From FEN-1219 sp963713355 (lineage in GTDB: Bacteria; Pseudomonadota; Gammaproteobacteria; Steroidobacterales; Rariloculaceae), in contig CAVQLK010000006.1 in the NCBI GenBank assembly GCA_963713355.1, positions 1,240,001 through 1,304,000 on the forward strand: a stretch of DNA of 64,000 nucleotides, in the 5' to 3' direction. The notes below the pieces were generated by a model. That model searched no databases and was not told the origin of the DNA. It worked only from the letters and a program-made list of their open reading frames with translations. The stretch's first letter is position 1; every line of letters begins with the position of its first letter. Both the position numbers and the translations under genes were made by a program. Below are positions 26,512 through 35,800 of this stretch, in pieces.

Positions 26512-27948
26512 ATGTTGCGCATGCGAGCCATGCTTCGCCGGGGTTTGGTCGCGCTGCTGCTGGCGGCGTTCGGCACCGTCGCGGCCGGACAAGAAAGGCG
26601 CATCGACGATGCGGACGCCCTCGCGGCCTTCGTCGCCGAGCCCGACGCGAGCTTCTCCTGGCGCGTCCAGCGCCGGTATCTGCATCCGCACGCCGAGATA
26701 ATCGAGCTGCGTCTCGAGTCGCAAAGCTGGCAGGGCCAGCTCTGGAAGCACCAGCTTCTGCTCGTGCGGCCGAATCGCGTTCGCGACGAGAGCCACGCCG
26801 TGCTCGTAGTCGGCGGCGGGCGGTGGCGCGACGAGTACGAGACGGCTGCAGCTGACGATGCGCCGTTGCCCGAGGACGGCGAGCTGTTCGTCGGGATCGC
26901 GAGGCTCTTACGCGCCCCCGTCGTCGTGCTTGGGCAGGTGCCGTATCAGCCGTTGTTCGGCATGACGGAAGACCGGCTCATCGCGCACACGTTCGAACGG
27001 TATCTCGCAACGGGCGACGCCGACTGGCCGCTGCTGCTGCCGATGGTCAACAGTGTCGTGCGCGCGTTCGACGCGAGCAGCGCGGCGAGCGAGCGCGAGT
27101 GGGGCTCTCCGCTCGAGCGGTTCACGGTTACGGGCGGCTCCAAGCGCGGCTGGACGACGTGGCTCACGGCGGCCGTCGATGCGCGCGTCGTCGCGCTCGC
27201 GCCGATCGTCATCGACGCGCTGAACATGGAGCGGCACTTCCCGCACCAGGTCGAAGCGTGGGGCGCCCCTTCGGAGTCGATCCGGCCTTACACGGATCTC
27301 GGGCTCGATCGCATTCTCGCATCGCCTGAGGGCGCGGCCCTTCGGCAAATCGTCGATCCGTTCAGTTATCGCGCCAAGCTCGGCCAACCGAAGCTTGTCG
27401 TGCTCGCTACGAATGACCAGTATTTTCCGCTCGACTCCGCGAACCTCTACTTCGACGAGCTGCGCGAGCCGAAATACCTGCTCTACTTGCCGAACGAGCC
27501 GCACAGCGTCGACGACTACGAGCCCTTCGTGCGCACTTTGCGGGCACTGCACGACACGGCGGCGAGCGGCGAGTCGCTGCCTCGCCTCGAATGGGAGTAT
27601 CGATCGAACGGCAGCGCGCTGATGCTCTGCGTGCGCTCCGACCCCGGTGCGCGGCGCTGGCGGGTCTGGCGCGCCGTTTCAGCCGACCGCGACTTTCGCG
27701 ACGCGCAGTGGCATTCCGTCGCCGAGTCGCCGCGTTCGGCCGCCCGCTTCGAGCTGCGCGAGCCTGCGGAAGGCTATGCCGCGGTCGTCGGCGAAGCGGG
27801 GTTCGGCCGAGCTCTTCACGCTTTCACGCTTTCTACGAGCTTGAGCGTCACAGCGGCGGCGAACGAGCCGCCGTACGGCACGCAGCCGGCCGGCCAGAGC
27901 GGGCTTTGCGCGGCACTCGAGTCGACACCTGTCGTCTCGGTGCCCTAG
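26512..27948 (+). CDS. PhoPQ-activated pathogenicity-related (PqaA-type) protein
   Basis: 478 residues with a signal peptide (about 1-26, ending TVAAGQ); in-frame ATGs at residues 4 and 7 are alternative starts. The alpha/beta-hydrolase-like core has TGGSKRGWTTW with a nucleophile-like S210, an Asp in ATNDQYF, and a His near LPNEPHS. These follow the PhoPQ_related family named after Salmonella PqaA. Despite the name, family members occur widely in environmental bacteria, and a role in virulence should not be inferred. The enzymatic activity is unknown. The stop is 8 bp from the convergent cardiolipin synthase stop. Confidence 0.85.
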   Translation: MLRMRAMLRRGLVALLLAAFGTVAAGQERRIDDADALAAFVAEPDASFSWRVQRRYLHPHAEIIELRLESQSWQGQLWKHQLLLVRPNRVRDESHAVLVVGGGRWRDEYETAAADDAPLPEDGELFVGIARLLRAPVVVLGQVPYQPLFGMTEDRLIAHTFERYLATGDADWPLLLPMVNSVVRAFDASSAASEREWGSPLERFTVTGGSKRGWTTWLTAAVDARVVALAPIVIDALNMERHFPHQVEAWGAPSESIRPYTDLGLDRILASPEGAALRQIVDPFSYRAKLGQPKLVVLATNDQYFPLDSANLYFDELREPKYLLYLPNEPHSVDDYEPFVRTLRALHDTAASGESLPRLEWEYRSNGSALMLCVRSDPGARRWRVWRAVSADRDFRDAQWHSVAESPRSAARFELREPAEGYAAVVGEAGFGRALHAFTLSTSLSVTAAANEPPYGTQPAGQSGLCAALESTPVVSVP

Positions 27949-27956
27949 TAGGAAGC

Positions 27957-29357
27957 TCAGAGGTACGGCGAAAACAGCCAGGCGAAGCCGTCGATCGTCC
28001 TCGTGAGAAACGGGCGGCCGTCGACCTCGGCCAGCGTCACGCGCCGAGACCGGCCGCGCGTCGCTTCGAAGTGCGCCGCGAGGTTCGTGACGGTGTCGCG
28101 ATCGTACACCTCGACGTTCATCTCGAAGTTCAACCGCAGGCTTCGCGAGTCGAAGTTGGACGAGCCGATCAGGGCGTAGTGATCGTCGATGTAGAACAGC
28201 TTGCTGTGCACGAACGGCGGCGGCTGATAGTAGATGTGCACGCCGCGCTCGAGCAGCTCCCAGAGCATGTGGCGCGCCGCCCGGTGCACATACGGCAGGT
28301 TGTTGCGCTCGGGCAGGATCACGGCGACGTCGACGCCGGCCAGGGCGGCCGCCAGCAGCGGCGAGATGAGCTCGCGCGGCGGCACGAAATACGGCGTCAT
28401 GATCGCCACGCGCCGGCGCGCGCTCCCGATGGCGCCCGTCAGCAGCGTCGTCAAGCGGTCGAGCCCGGCGGCCGGCCCATCGGCGACTGCGCGGCATAGT
28501 GCCGCGCCTGTCGGTTGCGGCACACGGCGCGCGGCGATGCCCGCATCGCGCGTCGCGAACTGCCAGTCGCGCAGGAACACGGTCTCGATCTGCGCGAGCA
28601 CGGGGCCACTCAGGCGAAAGTGCGAGTCGACGATGCGTAGCTCGCCGTCATCGAGATAGCGGTCCCGCACGTTGATGCCGCCCGTGAACGCCTCGAGCCC
28701 GTCGACGAGCAGGATCTTGCGATGGTTGCGCAGATTGAGGCTGAACGCCGGCGGCAACAGCCGGGGCGGTAGAAAGCGCGCAAAACGCACGCGTGTGCCG
28801 CGGAACAATTTGCTCGCGCGGTTCCACGAGTACCATTCGCCGACTCCGTCGATCAGCACGCGCACGTCTGCGCCTCGCTCCGCCGCGGCCGAGAGCGCCG
28901 CGGCGAACCGCTGGCCGAGCGGTCCGCCGTCGAAGATGTAGGTGCTGAAGTACACGTACTCCCGTGCACGCTCGATCGCGCCGATCATTGCGTCGAAGAT
29001 CGCGACCGCGTCGAGCAGATGCTCGATTCGGTTGCCTGCCGTCAGCGGCCAGCCGCTGACGGCGGCACCGAGCCGCGCGAGCGGCTGGAGCTGCGGCGGC
29101 GGCGCGCCGACGTACTCCGTTGGGCACTCCGGCTCGGGATGGCGCGTCAGCAGCTTGCGGGCGCGCGTCTGCACGCGGTTGATGCCGAAGAGGTAATAGA
29201 GCAGCGCGCCGAACAGCGGCAACGTCAGGCAGACGGCGATCCAGGCGAACGCCGATTGCGGGCGGCGCTTGAAGTGCAGCGCATGCAGGGACGCGGCAGC
29301 GCCGGCAGCGAAGCCGAGGACGGCGAGAGCGGTCGCCAAAACCTGGCCTACCTGCAT
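27957..29357 (-). CDS. cls: Cardiolipin synthase (phospholipase D family)
   Basis: 466 residues from the ATG at 29357, which places two membrane segments at about 5-25 and 37-57, as in ClsA. Two phospholipase D active sites are complete: H212-K214-D219 (NHRKILLVD) and H384-K386-D391 (VHSKLFYID). It would join two phosphatidylglycerols, or transfer a phosphatidyl group, at the inner membrane. The length is close to E. coli ClsA (486). Whether it is ClsA, ClsB or ClsC type cannot be fixed, but the membrane N-terminus favours ClsA. It diverges from cbpA. Confidence 0.92.
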   Translation of the reverse strand: MQVGQVLATALAVLGFAAGAAASLHALHFKRRPQSAFAWIAVCLTLPLFGALLYYLFGINRVQTRARKLLTRHPEPECPTEYVGAPPPQLQPLARLGAAVSGWPLTAGNRIEHLLDAVAIFDAMIGAIERAREYVYFSTYIFDGGPLGQRFAAALSAAAERGADVRVLIDGVGEWYSWNRASKLFRGTRVRFARFLPPRLLPPAFSLNLRNHRKILLVDGLEAFTGGINVRDRYLDDGELRIVDSHFRLSGPVLAQIETVFLRDWQFATRDAGIAARRVPQPTGAALCRAVADGPAAGLDRLTTLLTGAIGSARRRVAIMTPYFVPPRELISPLLAAALAGVDVAVILPERNNLPYVHRAARHMLWELLERGVHIYYQPPPFVHSKLFYIDDHYALIGSSNFDSRSLRLNFEMNVEVYDRDTVTNLAAHFEATRGRSRRVTLAEVDGRPFLTRTIDGFAWLFSPYL

Positions 29358-29458
29358 CCCGCGATGTGTAGCATATGGGTCAAGGCACGGCCAGCGGACG
29401 TTGAAACTCCGGGGCCGCGCCGCCACTAGGGGCTTTCGCTTCGACGAACCGGGGTGCC

Positions 29459-30379
29459 GTGGAATACAAGGACTACTACCAGATCATGGGCGTCGCCCGA
29501 GACGCCTCGGCCGACGACATCAAGCGCGCCTATCGACGTCTTGCGCGGAAGTTCCACCCTGATGTCAGCAAGGAAAAAGACGCAGAGGCGCGCTTCAAGG
29601 AAATCGGCGAAGCGTACGAGGTGCTGCGCGACCCCGAGAAGCGTGCGGCTTACGACGCGCTCGGCACGCGCAAGCCGGGCGAAGAATTTCGGCCTCCTCC
29701 CGATTGGCAATTCGAGTACGACACCGAAACCGACGCGGGCGCGCACAGCGATTTCTTCGAGCAGCTCTTCGGCGGGTTGGGACGCGGCCGCCGCGGGTCG
29801 TTTCGCAGCCGCGGCTTCGACACGGCGGGGCAGGTCGACATCACGCTCGAAGAAGCGTTTCGCGGCGCCGAGCGCCGTTTGTCGCTGCAGCGTGTCGCGG
29901 TCGACGAACGCGGCCGCGCACAGCCCACGACGCTAGAGCTCAACGTCCGTATTCCGGCCGGCGTCGTCGCCGGGCAGCAGATCCGGGTGGCCTCGCAAGG
30001 GCAGCCCGGCGTCGGCGGCGGACCGGCCGGCGATCTGTTTCTCGAGGTTCGATTGTTGCCGCATCGCTGGTTTCGCGCCGAGGGGCGCGACATCTGGCTC
30101 GATCTGCCGGTCACTCCATGGGAGGCGGCGCTCGGCGAGACCGTGCGAGTGCCGACCCTCGGCGGCCGCGTCGATCTCAAATTGCCGAAGGGCTCGCAAA
30201 CGGATCGCCAGCTGCGGCTGCGCGGCCGAGGGCTGCCGGGCAATCCGGCCGGAGATCAGTTCGTCGTACTGAAAATCATCGCGCCGCCGCCGCGTGATAG
30301 TGCCGGAGAGGCCCTATACAAGCAGATGGCGACGACGCTCGCGATGAATCCGCGGCAGGCGATGGAGGACTCGCTATGA
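29459..30379 (+). CDS. cbpA: Curved-DNA-binding / DnaJ-class co-chaperone CbpA
   Basis: 306 residues, GTG start at 29459. The J domain covers about 2-67 with the HPD motif at 33-35 (KFHPDVSKE). A short Gly-rich linker leads to two C-terminal beta domains of the DnaJ type without the zinc finger (VDITLEEAFRGAERRL, LNVRIPAGVVAGQQIRV). This is the CbpA layout (E. coli 306 residues). It stimulates DnaK ATPase and binds curved DNA in the nucleoid. It overlaps cbpM by ATGA. Confidence 0.95.
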   Translation: MEYKDYYQIMGVARDASADDIKRAYRRLARKFHPDVSKEKDAEARFKEIGEAYEVLRDPEKRAAYDALGTRKPGEEFRPPPDWQFEYDTETDAGAHSDFFEQLFGGLGRGRRGSFRSRGFDTAGQVDITLEEAFRGAERRLSLQRVAVDERGRAQPTTLELNVRIPAGVVAGQQIRVASQGQPGVGGGPAGDLFLEVRLLPHRWFRAEGRDIWLDLPVTPWEAALGETVRVPTLGGRVDLKLPKGSQTDRQLRLRGRGLPGNPAGDQFVVLKIIAPPPRDSAGEALYKQMATTLAMNPRQAMEDSL

Positions 30380-30675
30380 CCGATCCCATACGCGCGATGC
30401 TGCTCGACGATTCCGTCGAGTTCAGTCTTGCCGAGCTGTGCGCGGCATGCCGTGTCTCCGAGGACCTCATCGTCGAGATCGTCGCGGAGGGCATCGTCGA
30501 GCCGCTCGGCGGCGATCCTGCACAGTGGAGGTTCACGGGCTTCGCCCTCGCGCGTGTGCAGCGCGTGCTGCGCTTGCAGCACGACTTCGGCGTCAACTTG
30601 CCGGGGGCCGCGCTCGCGCTCGATCTGCTCGAGGAGCTCGAGCGGTTGCGCCGTGCACGGCCGTCGGCCGATTAG
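30376..30675 (+). CDS. cbpM: Chaperone modulatory protein CbpM
   Basis: 99 residues in the position typical of CbpM, with its ATG overlapping the cbpA stop. A MerR-like helix-turn-helix fold is suggested by FSLAELCAACRVSEDLIVEI, followed by GDPAQWRFTG and a helical end. CbpM binds the J domain of CbpA and blocks its interaction with DnaK. The overlapping genes imply coupled translation and a matched ratio of the two proteins. Confidence 0.92.
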   Translation: MTDPIRAMLLDDSVEFSLAELCAACRVSEDLIVEIVAEGIVEPLGGDPAQWRFTGFALARVQRVLRLQHDFGVNLPGAALALDLLEELERLRRARPSAD

Positions 30676-30690
30676 GAGCGGAAGAAACCT

Positions 30691-31026
30691 TCAGCGGTCC
30701 GCTTCGTCGTCGTCATCCCAATCGTCGTCGTCGTCGTCATCATCGTCATCATCGTCATCGTCGTCGTCCCAGTCGTCGCCGCGGCCTGGCGCCTCTTCGG
30801 CTGGATCTTCTTCGTCCTCGTCGGTGTCGACGTAATCCTCGGGCGCTTCGGCCGCCTCGAGATCGAGCTCGACCCATTCGGCCGAGTCCAGCTCCTCGAT
30901 CTCACCGTTGACGCTCTTGATCTCGACGAGGCCGTCGTCCTCGTCGATGCTCACGACCTTGAATAGCTGCTCGTCGTCGACACGGCGATACCAACGACCG
31001 ACCTTCGGGTCGAGCTCGTGACTCAT
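30691..31026 (-). CDS. DUF6763-like acidic protein with poly-Asp tail
   Basis: 111 residues from the ATG at 31026. The first half, PKVGRWYRRVDDEQLFKVV followed by IDEDDGLVEIKSVNGEIEEL, matches the small gammaproteobacterial DUF6763 family (a compact SH3-like beta fold by inference). The second half is extremely acidic and ends with two long Asp runs separated by Trp. The longest run is 16 Asp, written with a mixture of GAC and GAT. The mixed codons indicate that the acidic tail is kept at protein level and is not a simple triplet expansion. The function is unknown; acidic tails often bind metal ions or basic partners. The family assignment is moderate. Confidence 0.75.
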   Translation of the reverse strand: MSHELDPKVGRWYRRVDDEQLFKVVSIDEDDGLVEIKSVNGEIEELDSAEWVELDLEAAEAPEDYVDTDEDEEDPAEEAPGRGDDWDDDDDDDDDDDDDDDDWDDDDEADR

Positions 31027-31165
31027 GACTTTGACGCTCCGATGCGATTGAGTTTGCTTGAGATCTGACCGCCGACTATACCTGTTGACGAACAGAGTCT
31101 GAACGCCCTGGAGCTGCCGCGGTGGGCGCGGCATCATCTCAGCAAGAGTTTCAAGGAGACGCTTG

Positions 31166-31498
31166 ATGGGCCTAGCTGATCAACAATGCATTCCGTGCCG
31201 CGGCGGCGTACCGCCGCTTCCTCGCGAACGAATCGATGCGCTGCTCGCGCAGCTCGAGCCTGGGTGGTCGCTGAACGCGGCCGGCCACTTGCTGCGCAGC
31301 TACGAGTTTCACGACTTCGCAGGGGCCTTGGCATTCGCGAACCGCGTCGGCGCCATCGCCGAGCAGGAGGGTCATCACCCCGACTTGCAGGTTGCTTGGG
31401 GCCGGTGCGGCGTGGAAATCTGGACGCATAAAATCGACGGCCTGACGGAGTCCGATTTCTATCTGGCGGCGAAAGCCGATCGTGCGTTCCGCGGCTGA
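31166..31498 (+). CDS. phhB: 4a-hydroxytetrahydrobiopterin dehydratase
   Basis: 110 residues from the ATG at 31166 with AAGGAG at 31153-31158; the TTG just before it is a less likely start. The protein is the pterin-4-alpha-carbinolamine dehydratase (PCD/DCoH) fold: LEPGWSL, FHDFAGALAFANRV, EGHHPDLQVAWG and VEIWTHKIDGLTESDF. The EGHHPD histidines are the catalytic pair. It regenerates dihydrobiopterin after phenylalanine hydroxylase turnover. No phenylalanine hydroxylase gene is adjacent, so a role in molybdopterin metabolism, proposed for some bacterial homologues, remains possible here next to molybdenum enzymes; that link is inference. Confidence 0.92.
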   Translation: MGLADQQCIPCRGGVPPLPRERIDALLAQLEPGWSLNAAGHLLRSYEFHDFAGALAFANRVGAIAEQEGHHPDLQVAWGRCGVEIWTHKIDGLTESDFYLAAKADRAFRG

Positions 31499-31864
31499 GC
31501 ACGCACCGAGGCGGATCCCAAATTTTGGAATCTGCAACGAACTCGCGCGTGTTGCGCGGAAGCCGCGCTTGGCGAAACAATGGGTTACGCTGGCGGCATC
31601 GCCGTGGCCCGAGCTTTGCAGATTTAGTTCCGTAGACCTAGGGGGCTAATGATGAGCTATCGCCCGAAGACCGTCGGGGCGCGTCGGGCGCCTTTTGAGA
31701 CGGCAGGCGGCTTTTCGACCACGGGAACCGCGACCCGTCCGAGCCTATGCCCGTCCACACTCGCGCCAAGAGATTGTTGTCGCGATTAGCTGCAGCGTGG
31801 TTGCCGCCGGGAACGGCCGCGACCGGCGTTGCGCTTGCCGCTATTCAACGGAAATCACGCGACG
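31499..31864 (+). other. Gene-poor leader region upstream of the kinase cluster, with a possible 46-codon ORF
   Basis: This stretch contains no gene I can support firmly. A small frame from ATG 31649 (or 31652) to TAG 31789 would encode 46 residues, starting MMSYRPKTVGARR and ending APRDCCRD, with GGGGG at 31641-31645 as a ribosome site. It matches no family I know. GC-rich partial inverted repeats around 31660-31700 could fold in RNA, but I could not match them to a known riboswitch. The position before an apparently co-directional cluster makes a leader or regulatory role plausible. Confidence 0.3.
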
Positions 31865-32266
31865 GTGACCTCGAGTGCCGACAACGATCCGGACTTCACG
31901 GACGACTTCTGCGGGTTTCTGCAGCGCTGCGTCGGAGGCGTCGATGCCGCGGAGCTCTTGCTGCTGCTCGCCAAGGATCCGAATCAGTCTTGGGAGGTGG
32001 CCGAGCTGCAGGCGCAGCTCGCCGCAGAAACGACACTGTCGGAAGCACAGGCGCTTCGCAGCCTCGACGCGTTTCACCAGGGAGGGGTCGTTACCCGGGA
32101 TGCCGACAAGGGGGTTCGCTACCTGCCGTCGCCGGCGCACGATGCGCACGTCGCGCGGCTCGCGCGGCTCTACGTCGAACGGCCCGTGACGTTGTTCCGC
32201 ATCATCTATGCCCTCCGCGACGCGAAGATCAAGACGTTCGCGGACGCGTTCAAGTTGCGAGGATAG
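31865..32266 (+). CDS. Small protein with probable winged-helix fold, first gene of the kinase cluster
   Basis: 133 residues from the GTG at 31865, preferred because GGAAA lies 10 bp upstream; a TTG at 31829 would add 12 residues. The sequence is mostly helical: WEVAELQAQLAAETTLSEAQ, ALRSLDAFHQGGVVTRD and VRYLPSP resemble helix-turn-helix plus wing. No catalytic motif is visible. It lies 6 bp before two DUF5985 genes and the large hybrid kinases, on the same strand with tiny gaps, so it is probably cotranscribed. It is the only candidate DNA-binding protein in the cluster, which makes it a possible output or regulator; this is inference. Confidence 0.65.
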   Translation: MTSSADNDPDFTDDFCGFLQRCVGGVDAAELLLLLAKDPNQSWEVAELQAQLAAETTLSEAQALRSLDAFHQGGVVTRDADKGVRYLPSPAHDAHVARLARLYVERPVTLFRIIYALRDAKIKTFADAFKLRG

Positions 32267-32272
32267 CGCTTC

Positions 32273-32539
32273 GTGGAAGGCTTCAAGTTTCTGTTGTTCT
32301 TGTTCGCCGCGCTCACGAGCTTCGGCTGCATGGTGCTCCTGCTCCGCGGTTATGCGCGCACGGGCGTACGGCTCCTGTTGTGGAGCGGCCTATGCTTCAT
32401 CTTTCTGACGGCGAACAACATGCTGTTGTTCGTCGACACCGTCGTATGGCCGCACGTCGATTTACGGATATATCGCCTCGGAGCCGCGCTGGCAGGAGTC
32501 GCATGCCTCCTTTACGCGTTCATTTGGGAGGCTGAGTGA
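32273..32539 (+). CDS. DUF5985 membrane protein, copy 1
   Basis: 88 residues, GTG start at 32273. Three hydrophobic segments (about 5-24, 33-52, 66-84) make it a small inner-membrane protein. The pattern FLFAALTSFGCMVLLLRGY, then LLLWSGLCFIFLTANN, is that of DUF5985. Its stop overlaps the GTG start of the second DUF5985 gene. The pair occurs directly before a soluble multi-HAMP kinase, so the two may form a membrane sensor or anchor for the kinase. Function in the family is not established. Confidence 0.8.
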   Translation: MEGFKFLLFLFAALTSFGCMVLLLRGYARTGVRLLLWSGLCFIFLTANNMLLFVDTVVWPHVDLRIYRLGAALAGVACLLYAFIWEAE

Positions 32540-32829
32540 CCAGTGTCGTCGACTTTTTTTCGGGGGCGCTCACGCTGGGTTTCTTCGTCGCCGCCGCATT
32601 CTTCCTTCGCTTCTGGCGCCGGACGCACGACAGGCTGTTTCTCGCGTTCGCCGCCGCTTTCGCGCTGCTCGGCCTCAACCAAGCGCTGGCCGCATTTCTC
32701 GGCGCGAGCGACGAGCTGACGCCTTACACGTATGTTCTCCGCGTTTTCGGGTTCGTCCTCATTCTCTACGCCATCATCGATAAGAACGTCTCGGCGGGCC
32801 GCAAGCCGCGGCCGTCGCAAGCGCGCTAA
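32536..32829 (+). CDS. DUF5985 membrane protein, copy 2
   Basis: 97 residues, GTG start at 32536 overlapping the previous stop (GTGA). It has three hydrophobic segments with FFVAAAFFLRFWRRTHDRLF, FAAAFALLGLNQALAAF and RVFGFVLILYAIIDKN, which parallel copy 1 (LLRGYARTGVRLLL, LCFIFLTANNMLLF, LGAALAGVACLLYAFI). The two are therefore paired paralogues and may form a heteromer. The large kinase gene starts 12 bp downstream. Confidence 0.8.
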   Translation: MTSVVDFFSGALTLGFFVAAAFFLRFWRRTHDRLFLAFAAAFALLGLNQALAAFLGASDELTPYTYVLRVFGFVLILYAIIDKNVSAGRKPRPSQAR

Positions 32830-32841
32830 AGGGATCACCGC

Positions 32842-35800
32842 ATGAATACTGCAGTGCTCGTACACCCGCCCGTCATCGGATCGCACAGCGAGCAAATGAG
32901 CGCCATCTTGATGGCATTGACTGCGCTTCGCCGCGGCGAAGCGTCGGTGCGACTGCCCATGACAGGCGAGGGTACGTTCGGCAAGGTTTCGGAAGTCTTC
33001 AACGAGCTCGTCGAGCAGAGCGCGATGATGGCCGACGAGGTTTCCAGGCTGTCGCAGGTCGTAGGTAAGGAAGGCAAGCTGAAGCGCCGCGCGGCGCTGC
33101 CCGGCGCTCGCGGCTTCTGGGCCGAGTCCGTCGACTGTGTGAACTCCCTGATCGACGACCTCGTGCATCCGACGAGCGAGGTAGCGCGAGTCATCGGCGC
33201 CGTCGCGCAAGGCGACCTTTCGAAGAGCATGGCGCTCGAGCTCGAGGGCCGGCCGCTCGAAGGCGAGTTCCTGCGCACGGCGAAAACGATCAACAAGATG
33301 GTGGACCAGCTTGGCAACTTCTCGGCCGAGGTGACGCGCGTGGCGCGCGAGGTCGGCACCGAAGGCAAGCTCGGCGGCCAGGCGAAGGTCAAAGGCGTCG
33401 CGGGAACGTGGAAGGACCTCACGGACTCCGTGAACTCGATGGCCGGCAACCTGACGGCGCAGGTCCGCAACATCGCCGACGTCACGACGGCCGTCGCCAA
33501 GGGCGACCTGTCGAAGAAGATCGAGGTCGACGTCAAGGGCGAGTTCCTGACGGTGAAGAGCACCATCAACACGATGGTCGATCAGCTTCGCTCGTTCTCG
33601 TCGGAAGTCACGCGCGTCGCGCGCGAGGTCGGCTCGGACGGCATCTTGGGCGGCCAGGCGCGCGTCGAGGGCGTGTCGGGCACCTGGAAGGATCTCACCG
33701 ATTCCGTGAACTCGATGGCCGGCAACCTGACGTCGCAGGTGCGAAACATCGCCGACGTCACGAAGGCCGTGGCCGCCGGCGACTTGTCGAAGAAGATCAC
33801 CGTCGACGTCAAAGGCGAGATCCTCGAGCTCAAGAACACCGTCAACACGATGGTCGACCAGCTGCGGTCGTTCGCGGCCGAGGTGACGCGCGTCGCGCGC
33901 GAGGTCGGCACCGAAGGCAAGCTCGGCGGCCAGGCCGACGTGCAAGGCGTCGCCGGCACGTGGAAGGACCTGACCGAATCCGTGAACTTCATGGCCGGCA
34001 ACCTGACGTCGCAAGTGCGAAACATCGCCGAGGTCACGACGGCCGTCGCCGCCGGCGACCTGTCGAAGAAGATCACCGTTGACGTGAAGGGCGAGGTGCT
34101 CGAGCTGAAATCGACGATCAACACGATGGTCGACCAGCTGCGGTCGTTCTCGTCGGAGGTGACGCGCGTCGCGCGCGAGGTCGGCACCGAAGGCAAGCTC
34201 GGCGGCCAGGCCGCAGTCGAAGGCGTCGCCGGCACCTGGAAGGACTTGACCGAATCCGTGAACGCGATGGCCGGCAATCTGACGTCGCAGGTGCGAAACA
34301 TTGCCGAGGTCACGAAGGCCGTGCAGGCCGGCGACCTGTCGCGAAAGATCACCGTCGACGTGAAGGGCGAGATCCTCGAGCTCAAGAACACGATCAACAC
34401 GATGGTCGACCAGCTGCGTTCGTTCGCGGCCGAGGTGACGCGCGTCGCGCGCGAGGTCGGCTCCGAAGGCAAGCTCGGCGGCCAGGCCGACGTGCAAGGC
34501 GTCGCGGGCACCTGGCGGGACTTGACCGACTCCGTGAACTCGATGGCCGGTAACCTCACGTCACAAGTGCGAAACATCGCCGACGTGACGAAGGCGGTGC
34601 AGGCCGGCGACCTGTCGCGAAAGATCACCGTCGACGTGAAGGGCGAGATTCTCGAGCTCAAGAACACGATCAACACGATGGTCGACCAGCTCTCGTCGTT
34701 CGCGTCGGAAGTGACGCGCGTCGCGCGCGAGGTCGGCACGGAAGGTCGCCTCGGCGGCCAGGCCGAGGTCGAGGGCGTATCGGGCACGTGGAAGGATCTG
34801 ACGGAATCCGTGAACTCGATGGCCGGCAACCTGACGTCGCAGGTGCGAAACATCGCGGACGTCACGAAGGCCGTCGCCGCGGGCAATCTGTCGCGCAAGA
34901 TCACCGTCGACGTGAAGGGCGAGATCCTCGAGCTCAAGAACACGATCAACACGATGGTCGACCAGCTCTCGTCGTTCGCGTCGGAGGTGACGCGCGTCGC
35001 GCGCGAGGTCGGCTCCGAAGGCGCGCTGGGCGGCCAAGCCCGCGTCAGCGGCGTGTCGGGCACGTGGAAGGACCTGACCGAGTCCGTGAACTTCATGGCC
35101 GGCAACTTGACGTCACAGGTGCGAAACATCGCCGAGGTCACGACGGCCGTGGCCGCCGGCGACTTGTCGAAGAAGATCACCGTCGACGTGAAGGGCGAGA
35201 TCCTCGAGCTCAAGAACACCGTCAACACGATGGTCGACCAGCTGCGGTCGTTCGCGGCCGAGGTGACGCGCGTCGCGCGCGAGGTCGGCACCGAAGGCAA
35301 GCTCGGCGGCCAGGCCGACGTGCAAGGCGTCGCCGGCACGTGGAAGGACCTGACCGAATCCGTGAACTTCATGGCCGGCAACCTGACGTCGCAAGTGCGA
35401 AACATCGCCGAGGTCACGACGGCCGTCGCCGCCGGTGACCTCTCGAAGAAGATCACCGTCGACGTCAAAGGCGAAATCTCCGAGCTCAAGAACACGATCA
35501 ACACGATGGTCGACCAGCTGCGGTCGTTCGCGGCCGAGGTCACGCGCGTCGCGAAAGAGGTCGGCTCCGACGGCAAGCTCGGCGGCCAGGCCGACGTGCA
35601 GGGCGTCGCCGGCACGTGGCGCGACCTTACCGACTCCGTGAACTCGATGGCCGGCAACTTGACGTCGCAGGTGCGAAACATCGCCGACGTGACGAAGGCC
35701 GTGCAGGCCGGCGACCTGTCGAAGAAGATCACCGTCGACGTGAAGGGCGAAATCCTCGAGCTCAAGAACACCATCAACACGATGACGGACCAGCTGTCGT

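Noticed and set aside
30715..30780. Phase-variable triplet repeat in the Asp-rich gene
   Set aside because: The repeat is made of mixed GTC/ATC triplets on the plus strand, so slippage would be weak and would not change the frame.
31499..31864. Riboswitch upstream of the kinase cluster
   Set aside because: Some GC-rich inverted segments exist, but I could not match the conserved core of any known riboswitch class.
32512..34497. Second long minus-strand frame over the start of the kinase
   Set aside because: The same repeat-driven shadow; His/Arg/Asp-rich translation with periodic phrases, and it spans the real DUF5985 gene boundary.
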